Assembly (NCBI RefSeq): GCF_011766325.1
Contig: NZ_BLLG01000002.1
Coordinates: 310,001 to 374,000, forward strand
Direction of reading: 5' to 3'
Length of the DNA stretch: 64,000 nt
Source: Streptomyces pacificus
GTDB taxonomy: Bacteria > Actinomycetota > Actinomycetes > Streptomycetales > Streptomycetaceae
Below are positions 9,622-19,084 of the stretch, piece by piece. The notes under the pieces are model-generated. The model was not told the origin of the DNA. It did not search any database and saw only the letters and a program-made list of their open reading frames with translations. The position numbers were made by a program, and so were the translations under genes. The stretch's first letter is position 1, and each line of letters starts with the position of its first letter.

Positions 9622-10467
9622 GTGAGCAACCATCAGAACCTCCTCGGGGAACAGCGGCGCGCTCTGATCGTCGACGAGGTGCGGCGGCACGGAGGCGTGC
9701 GCGTCAACGAACTCACCCGCCGGCTGAACGTCTCCGACATGACCGTCCGCCGCGACCTGGACGCCCCCGCCCGGCAGGGCCTGCTGGAGAAGGTGCACGG
9801 GGGTGCCGTGCCGGCCTCGGAGGCGAGCACCTGCGAACCCGGTTTCGAGGCCACGTCGTCGCTCGAGCCCGGAGCCGAGGAGGACATCGCCCGGGTGGCG
9901 GCGGCGATGGCCGTCCCCGGGAGCGCCGTCGCGCTGTCGGGCGGCACGACGACGTACGCGCTCGCCCATCGGCTCCTCGACGTGGCCGATCTGACGGTGG
10001 TGACCAACTCGGTACGGGTGGCGGATGCGTTCCACACGGCGCAGCGGCCGGGCGGGGCGGCAGAGGGGCGCCCCGGCGCGCCCACGGTGGTTCTCACGGG
10101 AGGCGTACGCACGCCGTCGGAATCGCTGGTGGGCCCGGTCGCCGACCAGGCGATCCGCTCCCTCCGCTTCGACCTGCTGTTCCTGGGGGTCCACGGCATC
10201 TCGGTGGAGGCGGGGCTGTCGGCGCCCAGTCTCGCGGAGGCCGAGACCAACCGGCGTCTGGTCCGCTCGGCCCGCCGGGTGGTGGTCGTCGCGGACCACA
10301 CCAAGTGGGGCACGGTCGGGCTGAGTTCATTCGCCCGGCTGGACGAGGTCGACACACTGGTGTCGGACGCGGGGCTGCCGGGCGGGGCGCGCGAGGCGCT
10401 CGCCGAGTACCTGCCGAACCTCGTGGTCGCCGGTGAGGCGGCGGATCCCCCCGAGGCGCGGGCATGA
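9622..10467 (+). CDS. DeoR/GlpR-family sugar metabolism regulator
   Basis: A 281-residue regulator with an N-terminal DeoR helix-turn-helix (RRALIVDEVRRHGGVRVNEL, then SDMTVRRDLD, about residues 10-55) and a C-terminal sugar-phosphate-binding domain (DeoRC), including SGGTTTYALAHRL and FLGVHGIS. Proteins of this family repress sugar or nucleoside catabolic genes and respond to a phosphorylated intermediate. The GTG at 9622 fits the start of the helix-turn-helix; the frame is open further upstream without family similarity. It is divergent from the membrane hydrolase gene (96 bp apart) and translationally coupled to the next gene by ATGA. No sugar-metabolism gene lies beside it, so its target is unclear. 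Confidence 0.85.
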   Translation: MSNHQNLLGEQRRALIVDEVRRHGGVRVNELTRRLNVSDMTVRRDLDAPARQGLLEKVHGGAVPASEASTCEPGFEATSSLEPGAEEDIARVAAAMAVPGSAVALSGGTTTYALAHRLLDVADLTVVTNSVRVADAFHTAQRPGGAAEGRPGAPTVVLTGGVRTPSESLVGPVADQAIRSLRFDLLFLGVHGISVEAGLSAPSLAEAETNRRLVRSARRVVVVADHTKWGTVGLSSFARLDEVDTLVSDAGLPGGAREALAEYLPNLVVAGEAADPPEARA

Positions 10468-10934
10468 CCGTGTTCCGTATCGTGCGGACGGCACCGCTGC
10501 CTGCCGCGGAGGCCTGGCGCCGGCTCACCGACTGGCCGGCGCACGCCGCGCAGGTGCCCCTGACCCGGATCTTCGTGGTGACGGAGGGGCCGAGCGCCGA
10601 GGGCACCCGGTTCGTCGCCCGGACGGGGGTCGGCCCGGTCCGTTTCGACGATCCGATGGAGATCGTGCGATGGGAACCGCCGGAGGGCGGACGTGCCGGT
10701 CACTGCCGGCTGGAGAAGCGCGGCCGGGTCGTGCTGGGCTGGGCGGAGATCGCGGTCCGGCAATCGCCTCCCGGGGCGGAGGCGACCTGGACGGAAGTCA
10801 CCTGGACGGAGGAACTGCGGGTGCGGGGATTCCCCGGCGCGGCAGGACCGGTACTGGCGCGGGCCGGACGGCACGTCTTCGGCCGCGTGGTGGACTCTCT
10901 GCTGAGCGGCGTTCCGCGGTCGCCCGGGCGGTGA
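10464..10934 (+). CDS. SRPBCC (START-like) family protein
   Basis: A 156-residue single-domain protein. It begins MTVFRIVRTAPLPAAEAWRR and has the alternating strand pattern and C-terminal helix of the SRPBCC/polyketide cyclase fold (bulky-ligand binding). FDDPMEIVRWEPPEGGRAG is typical of the streptomycete subgroup. The start ATG overlaps the DeoR stop in ATGA, so the two are almost certainly co-translated. Members bind lipids or hydrophobic small molecules or act as cyclases; no catalytic residues can be assigned here, and the ligand is unknown. A link with the DeoR regulator is supported only by the coupling. Confidence 0.8.
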   Translation: MTVFRIVRTAPLPAAEAWRRLTDWPAHAAQVPLTRIFVVTEGPSAEGTRFVARTGVGPVRFDDPMEIVRWEPPEGGRAGHCRLEKRGRVVLGWAEIAVRQSPPGAEATWTEVTWTEELRVRGFPGAAGPVLARAGRHVFGRVVDSLLSGVPRSPGR

Positions 10935-10972
10935 CCGTCCGGTGGGCCGGGGACCGCGCCGTCGCGGCCTCG

Positions 10973-11012
10973 CGGCGTCCCGGCGTCCCGGCGTCCCGGC
11001 GTCCCGGCGTCC
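10973..11012. repeat. 8-bp tandem repeat, five copies
   Basis: Five perfect head-to-tail copies of cggcgtcc in the spacer after the SRPBCC gene, followed by a degenerate half copy. It is non-coding and one of three such microsatellite-like arrays in the window. Confidence 0.9.
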
Positions 11013-11131
11013 CGGTCAGAGTCCCGTGGAAGCCCCGCCAGGGCCGCGCACGGGCGGCTGTCCGCGGTCGTGCGTGGCGGCGGTCGAGCGTGGCGGCGGG
11101 CCCCGCCGCTCGCCCTCTCCCGGTGCCCGGT

Positions 11132-12247
11132 TCAGCCGGGCCAGACTCCGGTGTGCAGGAACTGCTCGATGGCGGCGGTGTAGGGGGCGATGTCGAGGCC
11201 CTGCTCCGCCAGCCAGTCGTCGGAGTAGTACTTGTCCAGGTAGCGGTCTCCCGGATCGCAGATCAGGGTCACGACGCTCCCCTGCTCCTGCCCGGCCACC
11301 ATCTCAGCGACGATCTTCAGCGCGCTCCACAACCCGGTCCCGGTGGAACCGCCGGCCTTGCGGCCGATGGCGTCCTCCAGCGCCCGTACGGCGGCGATGC
11401 TCGCCGCGTCCGGCACCTTCATCATCCGGTCGATGGCACCGGGCACGAAGCTCGGCTCCATCCGGGGCCGCCCGATGCCCTCGATGCGGGAGCCGCAGTC
11501 GCTTGTGGCCAGTGCGTCCCCCCGGGTCCAGCCGTCGAAGAAGCAGGAGTTCTCCGGGTCGGGGACACAGACCCTGGTGTCGTGCTGCATGTAGTGGACG
11601 TAGCGGGCGATGGTCGCCGAGGTGCCACCCGTGCCTGCGGTGGCCACGATCCACGCGGGCTCGGGGTAGCGCTCCAACTTCAGCTGCTGGTAGATCGATT
11701 CGGCGATGTTGTTGTTGCCGCGCCAGTCGGTGGCCCGCTCGGCGTAGGTGAACTGGTCCATGTAGTGGCCGCCGGTCCGGGCGGCGAGCGCCGCCGACTC
11801 CTCGTACATCTTCCGGGGGTCCTCCACGAAGTGGCACCGTCCACCGTGGAATTCGATGAGGCGGCACTTCTCCGAGCTGGTGGTGCGGGGCATCACGGCG
11901 ACGAAGGGCACCCCGATGAGCTTGGCGAAGTACGCCTCGGAGACGGCGGTCGAGCCACTGGACGCCTCGATGACCGGCTTGCCCGGCCGGATCCAGCCGT
12001 TGCACAGCCCGTACAGGAACAGCGATCGCGCCAACCGGTGCTTGAGGCTGCCGGTCGGGTGGGTGGACTCGTCCTTGAGGTAGAGGTCTATGCCCCATCT
12101 CTCGGGCAGGGGGAAGCGCAGCAGATGGGTGTCGGCCGAGCGGTTGGCATCGGCCTGGACCTTCCGGACGGCTTCTTTGAGCCATGCCCGGTACTCGGGG
12201 TCGCTGCGGTCCACATCGACGGTGGCCATCGCCTCATAGGTGGTCAT
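11132..12247 (-). CDS. PLP-dependent cysteine synthase-family protein (Cds1-like cysteine desulfhydrase)
   Basis: A 371-residue fold-type II PLP enzyme. Lys69 in [11 protein letters not shown] is the expected Schiff-base lysine, [10 protein letters not shown] is the substrate-binding loop, and [15 protein letters not shown] is the phosphate-binding loop. The sequence resembles mycobacterial Cds1, which breaks down L-cysteine to sulfide, pyruvate and ammonia, more than biosynthetic CysK/CysM: it is longer and carries a C-terminal segment with [16 protein letters not shown]. It would act in the cytoplasm on cysteine, possibly in sulfide or redox balance. Another in-frame ATG follows at residue 7. 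The upstream 182 bp is comparatively AT-rich and shared with a divergent small gene. The enzyme class is certain; the desulfhydrase role is by family. Confidence 0.85.
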   Translation of the reverse strand: MTTYEAMATVDVDRSDPEYRAWLKEAVRKVQADANRSADTHLLRFPLPERWGIDLYLKDESTHPTGSLKHRLARSLFLYGLCNGWIRPGKPVIEASSGSTAVSEAYFAKLIGVPFVAVMPRTTSSEKCRLIEFHGGRCHFVEDPRKMYEESAALAARTGGHYMDQFTYAERATDWRGNNNIAESIYQQLKLERYPEPAWIVATAGTGGTSATIARYVHYMQHDTRVCVPDPENSCFFDGWTRGDALATSDCGSRIEGIGRPRMEPSFVPGAIDRMMKVPDAASIAAVRALEDAIGRKAGGSTGTGLWSALKIVAEMVAGQEQGSVVTLICDPGDRYLDKYYSDDWLAEQGLDIAPYTAAIEQFLHTGVWPG

Positions 12248-12429
12248 GCGCCCCGCTCCTTACTCTCCAGCCGGCAGTTCCCATAGTCCACAATATGCCC
12301 CTCACCTGCATAAACATTGACTTGGGGGTGCTATAGGGGTTGCTTGGGGGATGCGGCGGGGAAGCGCTCTGGTGCCCACGCGGATGGCTGTGCAGACTGA
12401 GGTGCAGGAACGGCGTGAAGGGGGCGTCC

Positions 12430-12777
12430 ATGTCGGAGGCGGATTTCACGGCACCCGTGCGGGACCCGGAGTTCAGCGCCACGGGCGTGCGGATCGAGCG
12501 GTGGCCCCGCTCGCTCACGACGGCCGGCCAGGTCCTGGTCGAGGGCGGCACCCTCGCCCTGCTGACCAGCTACGGCAGGGTCATCGACAGCGCACCCGTG
12601 CAGGCGGTCCGGGTCGGCAGGCCCTGGTTCGGGGCGGGCTCCGACAGCGCAGTCGCCCTGGTCAACGGCACCCGCTACCGGCTGACCCTGAGCGGCTCCG
12701 GCCGGGGCCGCGACGGCAGGGCGCTGACGGGCCGCCTCCTGGAGGTGCTCCGCAAGGCAGGCGACGGTTCCGGTTGA
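12430..12777 (+). CDS. Small conserved hypothetical protein
   Basis: A 115-residue protein starting MSEADFTAPVRDPEFSATG. I do not recognise a named domain. It is soluble, basic, without signal peptide or membrane helix, and alternates short strands (RYRLTLSGSG) with a C-terminal helix (GRLLEVLRKAG). The ATG at 12430 has a good ribosome binding site (GAAGGGGG, 7 bases upstream). Codon bias is that of a real streptomycete gene. It is divergent from the Cds1-like gene and followed by a 198-bp spacer. No function can be assigned. Confidence 0.65.
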   Translation: MSEADFTAPVRDPEFSATGVRIERWPRSLTTAGQVLVEGGTLALLTSYGRVIDSAPVQAVRVGRPWFGAGSDSAVALVNGTRYRLTLSGSGRGRDGRALTGRLLEVLRKAGDGSG

Positions 12778-12975
12778 TCCGGCGGACCGCCCCACCTGCG
12801 CCGCATGTGCGCGGAGTTGCGCATGCCTCACACCGGGTTCACTCTTGACTCATCACTCAGGGTTCACCGGCGGTGACACTGTGACCCAGCTCCGCCGGCG
12901 CAGACAGCAGTCGGCAGCCAACTGCTGGATCCGATCCTTCGTCTTCTTCCGGACCTATTTCGGGGAGTCGCAGCC

Positions 12976-13497
12976 GTGATCAGCGAGGCAAGCAGGCATT
13001 GCACGGTAGAGCTCCAGGCTCTGCCGCCGCGGATCGGCCAGATCCGCAGAATCGTTTCAGCGCAACTGCGCTACTGGCAGCTCGATCGCCTGATCGACCA
13101 GGCGGCTCTCGGCGTCACGGAGCTCCTGACCAACGTCCACCGGCACGCACAGCCCGACAAGCTGTGCACCGTGGAGATGGAGCTGCTCTTCGACCGGCTC
13201 ACCGTGTCGGTGCACGACCACGACCCCCGGATACCGATGCTCGGATCCGCGGGGCCGCTCGAGACCACCGGCCGTGGACTCGCGCTGGTCGAGGCCGTGA
13301 GCGAGAGCTGGGGAGTCCGGCCCAAGGGCGATGACGGAAAGGCCGTCTGGTTCACGCTGCCGACGGCCCTCCCGCCCCCCGCGGGGCCGTCGCCGTACGC
13401 GGCCGACACCGTCTTCGGCAAGGCCACCACGGCCTTCCCCGTCGTCGGGGCGGAGCCGCGGGACCGCGCCCCGGCGCGGGCCGCGGCCACGACCTGA
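12976..13497 (+). CDS. ATP-binding anti-sigma-factor-type regulator (HATPase_c_2)
   Basis: A 173-residue GHKL-fold protein related to RsbW/SpoIIAB, a large group in Streptomyces. The N-box is ELLTNVHRHA (about residues 47-56) and the G box is TTGRGLALVEAV. The tail is Pro/Ala-rich and probably disordered. Such proteins bind and may phosphorylate anti-anti-sigma factors, or sequester alternative sigma factors, although most streptomycete copies are uncharacterised. No sigma factor or STAS-domain gene is adjacent. The GTG start at 12976 is preceded by GGGGAG. The family is confident; the partner is unknown. Confidence 0.85.
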   Translation: MISEASRHCTVELQALPPRIGQIRRIVSAQLRYWQLDRLIDQAALGVTELLTNVHRHAQPDKLCTVEMELLFDRLTVSVHDHDPRIPMLGSAGPLETTGRGLALVEAVSESWGVRPKGDDGKAVWFTLPTALPPPAGPSPYAADTVFGKATTAFPVVGAEPRDRAPARAAATT

Positions 13498-13552
13498 CCA
13501 GGCGGGTCCGCCGGGCGCGTCAGCCGCACGGGACACCGCTCGGGCGGGGCGT

Positions 13553-13597
13553 CAGGCATCAGGCATCAGGCATCAGGCATCAGGCATCAGGCATCAG
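13553..13597. repeat. 7-bp tandem repeat, six copies
   Basis: Six perfect copies of caggcat plus a partial seventh, in the spacer between the anti-sigma-type gene and the convergent ROK regulator. No open frame is preserved across the array. Confidence 0.9.
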
Positions 13598-13768
13598 TGT
13601 GAGGTACGCGGGGCCGGCCGAGGACACCCCGGTGGCCGCGCAAGCAGCTCGCCCGGTGACGGTCCACCCGCTCACGGGTGCTGCCGGCGCGGCGATGCGG
13701 ACCTCCGGGACGCACTCACCGGCAGAACCGTGCCGATCGCACACGGGTTTCGTGCCGCGCGGGCGCGC

Positions 13769-14995
13769 TCACGGAACACGCTGCGCCAGCACGCTCTGCG
13801 GATCGTCCAGCACCGGTTGCCAGGCCAGTTCCGCCGCACCCACCAGGCTGTTGTGGTCGAGGGTGCACGGCAGGATGGGCACACTGCCGCTGCGGCCCCA
13901 GAGGCTGCGGTCGGCGACCACCGCCCGCAGGCGCTCCGGGTCGGCGTCGAGCAGTTCGCGGTGCAGACCGCCCAGGATGATGCGGTCCGGATTGAGGATG
14001 TTGACGAGCCCCGCGAGCCCGAGGCCGAGCCGGTCCACGATCTCCTCGGCCGCCGTCCGCACCGCCGGGTTGTCGTACTCCTCGCGCAGCAGGTCCCTGG
14101 CCTGCTGGAGCAGTGACACCTCGGGACCGGGGTCGATACCCGCCGCGGTGAGGAACGCGAGCGGGTCGGCCTCCACGTCGAGGCAGCCCCGGCTGCCGCA
14201 ATGGCAGGCGCGCCCCTCGGGGTTGACGGTCAGATGGCCGACCTCGAGCGCGAGGCCGGAGCTGCCCGTGTGCAGTCTGCCGTCGAGCACGAGCGCACCG
14301 CCGACGCCGCGGTGGCCGGTGGCGACGCAGAGGAGGTGCCGGGCTCCGCGGCCGGCCCCGTGCCGGTGTTCGGCGAGGGCGGCGAGGTTGACGTCGTTGC
14401 CGGTGAAGGCGGGCCCCGTGAGGCCGGCCGCCCGCACGCACTCGGTGAAGAGATCGCGGACCTGAGCACCCGCGGGCCAGGCGAGATGCAGCGGGTTGAG
14501 GGCGGTGCCGTCGGGTTCGGCGACCGCCGAGGGCACGGCGAGTCCCGCGCCGACACAGCGGCGACCGGACTCCTCCAGCAGCGCCGCGCCCGCCTGGACC
14601 ACGTCGCCGAGCACCTGAGCCGGATCGGCCGACACGGTGACGCAGCCGGGTGCGGTCGCGGCGATCGTCCCGCCGAGTCCGACCAGCGCGGCCCGGAATC
14701 CGTCCGCGTGCACCTGGGCGGCAAGGGCGACGGGCCCGTTCCCGTCCACGGCGAGCCGGTGGGAGGGGCGGCCCTGGGAGCCGGAGGCAGCCCCGGGGCG
14801 GGAGTCCACCCGGATGAGACCGAGCGCTTCCAGTTCCGCTGCGACCGCGCCGGCCGTGGCCCTGGTGACGCCCAACTCGGCGGTCAGCACGGCCCGGGTG
14901 GGCGCACGCCCCGTATGGACCAGCTCCAGCGCGGGGCCGAGGGCGCCGCGGCCACGCTCCAGCCGCGTCCGGGTGCTCGTCGCCTTGCCGTTCAT
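13769..14995 (-). CDS. ROK-family transcriptional regulator
   Basis: A 408-residue NagC/XylR-type repressor. The N-terminal winged helix (LELVHTGRAPTRAVLTAEL, then VTRATAGAVAAELEALGLI, about 20-65) precedes a ROK kinase-fold domain with the zinc motif CHCGSRGCLDVEAD and a sugar-binding segment with NDVNLAALAEHRHG. Proteins of this type sense sugars and control their transport or catabolism. The ATG at 14995 has GGGAGA 8 bases upstream and begins directly before the helix-turn-helix; the frame continues upstream without similarity. No sugar transport genes are adjacent, so its regulon is likely elsewhere. Confidence 0.88.
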   Translation of the reverse strand: MNGKATSTRTRLERGRGALGPALELVHTGRAPTRAVLTAELGVTRATAGAVAAELEALGLIRVDSRPGAASGSQGRPSHRLAVDGNGPVALAAQVHADGFRAALVGLGGTIAATAPGCVTVSADPAQVLGDVVQAGAALLEESGRRCVGAGLAVPSAVAEPDGTALNPLHLAWPAGAQVRDLFTECVRAAGLTGPAFTGNDVNLAALAEHRHGAGRGARHLLCVATGHRGVGGALVLDGRLHTGSSGLALEVGHLTVNPEGRACHCGSRGCLDVEADPLAFLTAAGIDPGPEVSLLQQARDLLREEYDNPAVRTAAEEIVDRLGLGLAGLVNILNPDRIILGGLHRELLDADPERLRAVVADRSLWGRSGSVPILPCTLDHNSLVGAAELAWQPVLDDPQSVLAQRVP

Positions 14996-15334
14996 GGGCG
15001 AAGTCTCCCATGATCTTGCAGGCCGGGGGACACTGCGGGGGCCGCCCGCAGCGGCGGCAGGGGCGGCTCCCGCGGCGCCGCTCTCCCCACCCCTGGGGGG
15101 CACCGTCCCCCGTACCCGGGCCGCTCCTGCGGCGGCACACGCGCGAGACGGTGCGGGAAGTTCCGCCGGGTCGGCCGGACGGGACCGCCCGCGGCGCGCA
15201 GACGGGGTGACGGGTCGGGCCGGGTCCCGTAGGACGGCAGCGGTAGCCGCTGGACGCCAGGCGGCCGGATCAGCACCGCTACCGGGCGCGCGGCTCACCG
15301 CGTCCGGCGCACGGAGCGGTCGGCCGCGCGCAGT
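14996..15334. other. 339-bp spacer, no gene seen
   Basis: This region separates two genes on the minus strand. It is G/C-rich with no convincing open frame and no strong hairpin; the promoter of the ROK regulator should lie in its left part. Confidence 0.5.
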
Positions 15335-16630
15335 TCAGGACGCGGCCCGCACCCCGCCCGTCCCCTCCCGTCCGTCAGCGGCGTCAGCGGCGCCGTCCCC
15401 CACCGCCGGCGCGGGACGGGAGCGGTCCATCGCCTCCAGGGCCCGCCTGGCCAACCCGTGCGTACGCACCATGCCGGCCAGTGTCGTGGCCCCGCGCGTG
15501 ATGTCCGCGAACGCCTTCCAGGCCGGACGGAAACCCGTGATCGCGGCATGCAGGATGCCCGGGCGACGCTCGAACGCCGAGAGCATCCGACTGCCGACGC
15601 CCATCTCCACCCCGAGCCCCGCCTTGACCGCGAAGGCGTAGTTCAGTGCCTGGCGGCGCGCGTCGACCGCGTCGCCGGCCTCCGCGACCCGCACCGCCCA
15701 GTCCCCGGCCAGCCGGCCCGAGCGCAGTGCGAAGGAGATGCCCTCCCGGGTCCACGGCTCCAGCATCCCCGCCGCGTCGCCGCAGACCAGCACCCGCCCG
15801 CGGGACAGCGGGGAGTCGTCGCTGCGGCAGCGGGTCAGATGCCCTGAGGAGACGGCCGGCTCGAACCCTGCCAGCCCCAGCCGGGCGATGAAGTCCTCGA
15901 GATAGCGCTTGGTCGCGGCACCCTCGCCGCGTGCCGAGATCACCCCGACGGTGAGCACATCGCCCTTGGGGAAGACCCAGCCGTAACTCCCGGGCATCGG
16001 GCCCCAGTCGATGAGCACCCGGCCCGCCCAGTCCTCGGCGACCGTTGCGGGCACCGGGATCTCGGCCTCAAGACCCAGGTCCACCTGGTCCATCTTCACC
16101 CCGACGTGTGCGCCTATGCGGCTCGCGCTGCCGTCCGCCCCGACCACGGCACGGGCGAGCACGGTCTCCCCGCCGGCGAGCACGACCGCGACGGTGCGGC
16201 GGTCGGGCACGGCCGGCCCGTGCTGCTCCACCCGGACGACGGCGGCACCGGTGCGCAGGACGGCGCCGGCCTTCTTGGCGTGCTCCACCAGTGCGGCGTC
16301 GAACTCCGGGCGGTTGACGAGCCCGAACAGCATCCGCCGTGAGCGCCGCGTCCGGGCCAGCCGGCCGTTCATCGAGAACGTGACCGCGTGCACCCGGTCC
16401 CTCAGGGGCAGTTCGAAACCGGGTGGCAGCGCATCCCGCGAGGGGCCGATGATCCCACCGCCGCAGGTCTTGTAGCGGGGGAGTGCGGCCTTCTCCACAA
16501 GGAGCACCCGCCGGCCCGCCACCGCGGCCGCATAGGCCGCCGATGCTCCCGCCGGCCCCGCGCCGACCACGACGACGTCCCACACCGGCTGGTCCCGCCC
16601 GCTGGCGGCATCTGCGTTCTCGCTGCTCAC
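15335..16630 (-). CDS. Geranylgeranyl reductase-family FAD oxidoreductase
   Basis: A 431-residue flavoprotein. The FAD-binding Rossmann motif GAGPAGAS is at about residues 23-30, the family signature YKTCGGGIIG follows at about 54-63, and the second FAD motif CGDAAGMLEPWTREGI is present. This family (with ChlP and digeranylgeranylglycerophospholipid reductase) saturates isoprenoid chains or oxidises aromatic substrates. In Streptomyces one such gene lies near the nuo operon, but no nuo gene is here. I prefer the GTG at 16630 (MSSENAD-type start); an ATG at 16675 extends it by 15 residues but lacks a ribosome binding site. Isoprenoid or menaquinone side-chain reduction is plausible but unproven. 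Confidence 0.85.
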   Translation of the reverse strand: MSSENADAASGRDQPVWDVVVVGAGPAGASAAYAAAVAGRRVLLVEKAALPRYKTCGGGIIGPSRDALPPGFELPLRDRVHAVTFSMNGRLARTRRSRRMLFGLVNRPEFDAALVEHAKKAGAVLRTGAAVVRVEQHGPAVPDRRTVAVVLAGGETVLARAVVGADGSASRIGAHVGVKMDQVDLGLEAEIPVPATVAEDWAGRVLIDWGPMPGSYGWVFPKGDVLTVGVISARGEGAATKRYLEDFIARLGLAGFEPAVSSGHLTRCRSDDSPLSRGRVLVCGDAAGMLEPWTREGISFALRSGRLAGDWAVRVAEAGDAVDARRQALNYAFAVKAGLGVEMGVGSRMLSAFERRPGILHAAITGFRPAWKAFADITRGATTLAGMVRTHGLARRALEAMDRSRPAPAVGDGAADAADGREGTGGVRAAS

Positions 16631-16769
16631 GATGTGCTTCTGCTCCCGATCCGACGCTCGGCCCAAGGTCTCCACGGCATCCTACGGCGCTGCCTCCACC
16701 CGTTCCGCTGTGGGAGGATCGCCGTAACTTCGCCCTCCACACAACGTCGCACCCACAAGGAGCGTGCCC

Positions 16770-18134
16770 ATGGCCGGGAATCCGATCGCCGAGACCGTCG
16801 CGTCCCTGATGCCCCGCGCGAAGGCGGAGCTCGCGGAACTGGTGGCGTTCGAGTCGGTGGCGGATCCCGCGGTAGCGCCGGGGAGCGAGTGCGAGGCCGC
16901 CGCCGGCTGGGTCGCGGACGCGCTGCGCTCGGAGGGCTTCCGGGACGTGGCGCTGCTCGACACCCCCGACGGCTCGCAGTCGGTCTACGGCCTCCTCCCT
17001 GGCCCCGAGGGCGCTCGCACCGTGCTGCTGTACGCCCACTACGACGTGCAGCCGAAGCTCGAGGAGTCGGCGTGGGTGTCGCCCCCGTTCGCGCTCACGG
17101 AGCGCGACGGCCGCTGGTTCGGACGCGGGGCCGCCGACTGCAAGGGCGGCTTCCTCATGCATCTGCTCGCGCTGCGTGCCCTCAAGGCGAACGGCGGTGT
17201 GCCCGTCTCGGTCAAGGTGATCGTCGAGGGCTCGGAGGAGCAGGGCACCGGCGGCCTCGAGCGGTATGCCGAGGCGCACCCGGGACTACTCGCCGCAGAC
17301 GCGATCGTCATCGGCGACGCCGGGAACTTCCGGGTGGGACTGCCCACCGTCACCGCGACGCTGCGCGGTATGACGATGGTCCGGGTCACCGTCGACACCC
17401 TGGAGGGCAATCTGCACTCGGGGCAGTTCGGCGGAGCCGCCCCCGACGCCCTGGCGGCGCTGATCCGCGTACTGGACTCACTGCGCGCCGAGGACGGTTC
17501 TACGGTGGTCGAGGGGCTGGACGCCGGCGCCGCCTGGGACGGACTCCAGTATCCCGAGGCGGACTTCCGCAAGGACGCCAGGGTCCTCGACGGGGTCGAT
17601 CTGATCGGCCGCGGCACCGTCGCGGACCGGATCTGGGCGCGCCCCGCCGTCACGGTGATCGGCATCGACTGCTCCCCCGTCGCGGGCGCCACCCCCTCCG
17701 TGCCGGCGAGTGCCCGCGCACAGATCAGCCTGCGGGTACCGCCCGGCCAGGACGCCGCTGAGGCGACGAAGCTGCTCTTCGCCCACATCGAGAAGCACAC
17801 GCCGTGGAACGCGCGGGTGAGCGTCGAACAGATCGGCCAGGGCCAGCCCTTCCTCGCCGATACGGGCAGCCCGGCGTACAAGGCGATGGCGGACGCCATG
17901 CGCGTCGCCTATCCCGGGCAGGAGATGCAGACCGCCGGCATGGGCGGTTCGATCCCGCTGTGCAACACTCTCTCCGAGCTGTACCCGTCGGCCGAGATCC
18001 TGCTGATCGGGCTGAGCGATCCGGACGCCCGCATCCACGCCGTCAACGAGAGCGTTTCCCCGGAGGAGTTGGAGCGGATGTCCGTGGCCGAGGCTCACTT
18101 CCTGGTCAACTACGCCCGCTCTCAGCCGGCTTGA
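16770..18134 (+). CDS. M20-family metallo-dipeptidase
   Basis: A 454-residue di-zinc peptidase of the M20/CNDP type. Metal ligands and catalytic residues are visible: His90 and Asp92 in YAHYDVQP, Asp123 in GAADCKGG, and the Glu pair in EGSEEQGTGG (about 156-157). The dimerisation domain inserted in the middle is present and the length is normal. It would hydrolyse dipeptides or N-acyl amino acids in the cytoplasm. The ATG at 16770 has AAGGAG 7 bases upstream. It is divergent from the reductase gene (139 bp between starts) and is followed by a clear terminator at 18135. Confidence 0.92.
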   Translation: MAGNPIAETVASLMPRAKAELAELVAFESVADPAVAPGSECEAAAGWVADALRSEGFRDVALLDTPDGSQSVYGLLPGPEGARTVLLYAHYDVQPKLEESAWVSPPFALTERDGRWFGRGAADCKGGFLMHLLALRALKANGGVPVSVKVIVEGSEEQGTGGLERYAEAHPGLLAADAIVIGDAGNFRVGLPTVTATLRGMTMVRVTVDTLEGNLHSGQFGGAAPDALAALIRVLDSLRAEDGSTVVEGLDAGAAWDGLQYPEADFRKDARVLDGVDLIGRGTVADRIWARPAVTVIGIDCSPVAGATPSVPASARAQISLRVPPGQDAAEATKLLFAHIEKHTPWNARVSVEQIGQGQPFLADTGSPAYKAMADAMRVAYPGQEMQTAGMGGSIPLCNTLSELYPSAEILLIGLSDPDARIHAVNESVSPEELERMSVAEAHFLVNYARSQPA

Positions 18135-18168
18135 CGGGAGGGCGGCCTCGGCCGGGGCCGCCCTCCCG
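18135..18168 (+). terminator. Terminator of the dipeptidase gene
   Basis: Perfect 13-bp G/C stem (cgggagggcggcc / ggccgccctcccg) with an 8-base loop, immediately after the stop codon. Confidence 0.8.
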
Positions 18169-18230
18169 GCGAGGCACGCCGAGGGCGAAACGCCCGGTCG
18201 CGAGCCGCCGCCACCGCGTACGTTCGCCGT

Positions 18231-18923
18231 ATGGACATCGTCGAGATACTGCCCCGGCTGCACATGCTCCGGTTCCGCGTCGGCCAGGCGTACCTCTGGC
18301 GCGACGGGGACGAACTCACCCTGGTCGACGCCGGGGACGTGACCGCCGCACCGGGCGTCGAACGGGCGATCCGCTCGCTCGGCGACGATCCGGCAGGGCT
18401 GCGCAGGATCGTGCTGACGCACTGCCACCGGGACCACATCGGTGCCGCTGGGGAACTCGCGGGCCGCTACGGGGCCGAGGTGCTGGCCCACCGGCTCGAC
18501 GCACCGGTGATCCGCGGCACGGCGCCGGCGCCCGAACCGGCCATGCCGGACTGGGAGATCTTCCTGTACGAGCAGACTCTCCCCGTCCCCGAGGCTCCGC
18601 CGGTGCGGGTGGACCGGGAGGTCGCGGAGGGCGACGAGCTGGATTTCGGCGGCGGCGCCCGGGTGGTGCACGTCCCGGGCCATACGGACGGCTCGATCGC
18701 GGTCCATCTGCCGGCCCACGGTGTGCTGTTCACCGGGGACACCGTCGCGAGGGCCGGCCAGGTCATGCCGGGCGTCTTCAACGTGGACCGCGAGCGGCTG
18801 GTGGACTCGGTACGGCGGCTGGCCTCCCTGGCACCGTCCGCGGTGTGTTTCGGGCACGGCGCCCCCCTCACAGAGGACGCGGCCGCCGCGCTGAGCGCCG
18901 CAGCGGCCGGTGCGGTCCCGTGA
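18231..18923 (+). CDS. Metallo-beta-lactamase-fold hydrolase
   Basis: A 230-residue MBL-fold protein with the zinc motif THCHRDHIG (His64, His66, Asp68, His69), VPGHTDGS supplying the third histidine, and TGDTVAR for the bridging aspartate. The compact length and absence of a signal peptide point to a cytoplasmic hydrolase of the glyoxalase II or lactonase type rather than a secreted beta-lactamase. It is a single gene: 96 bp and a terminator separate it from the dipeptidase, and the next gene converges. Thioester or lactone substrates are possible; none is indicated. Confidence 0.88.
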   Translation: MDIVEILPRLHMLRFRVGQAYLWRDGDELTLVDAGDVTAAPGVERAIRSLGDDPAGLRRIVLTHCHRDHIGAAGELAGRYGAEVLAHRLDAPVIRGTAPAPEPAMPDWEIFLYEQTLPVPEAPPVRVDREVAEGDELDFGGGARVVHVPGHTDGSIAVHLPAHGVLFTGDTVARAGQVMPGVFNVDRERLVDSVRRLASLAPSAVCFGHGAPLTEDAAAALSAAAAGAVP

Positions 18924-19084
18924 GCGCGCGGCGCCGTGGACCCGGGGCCGGCACGGTTCGTCTCCTGGCGCGAGACCACGCGGGTGGCGAGGCGGTACCG
19001 TCCGGTGGAGGTGCGGCAGACCGCCCCGCCCGCTCCTCGCACCACACCACACCGCACCGCACCGGCGGCCGGTCCCGTACTCGT

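Noticed and set aside
13553..13597. Possible CRISPR-like array
   Set aside because: Units are 7 bp with no spacers; it is a simple tandem repeat.
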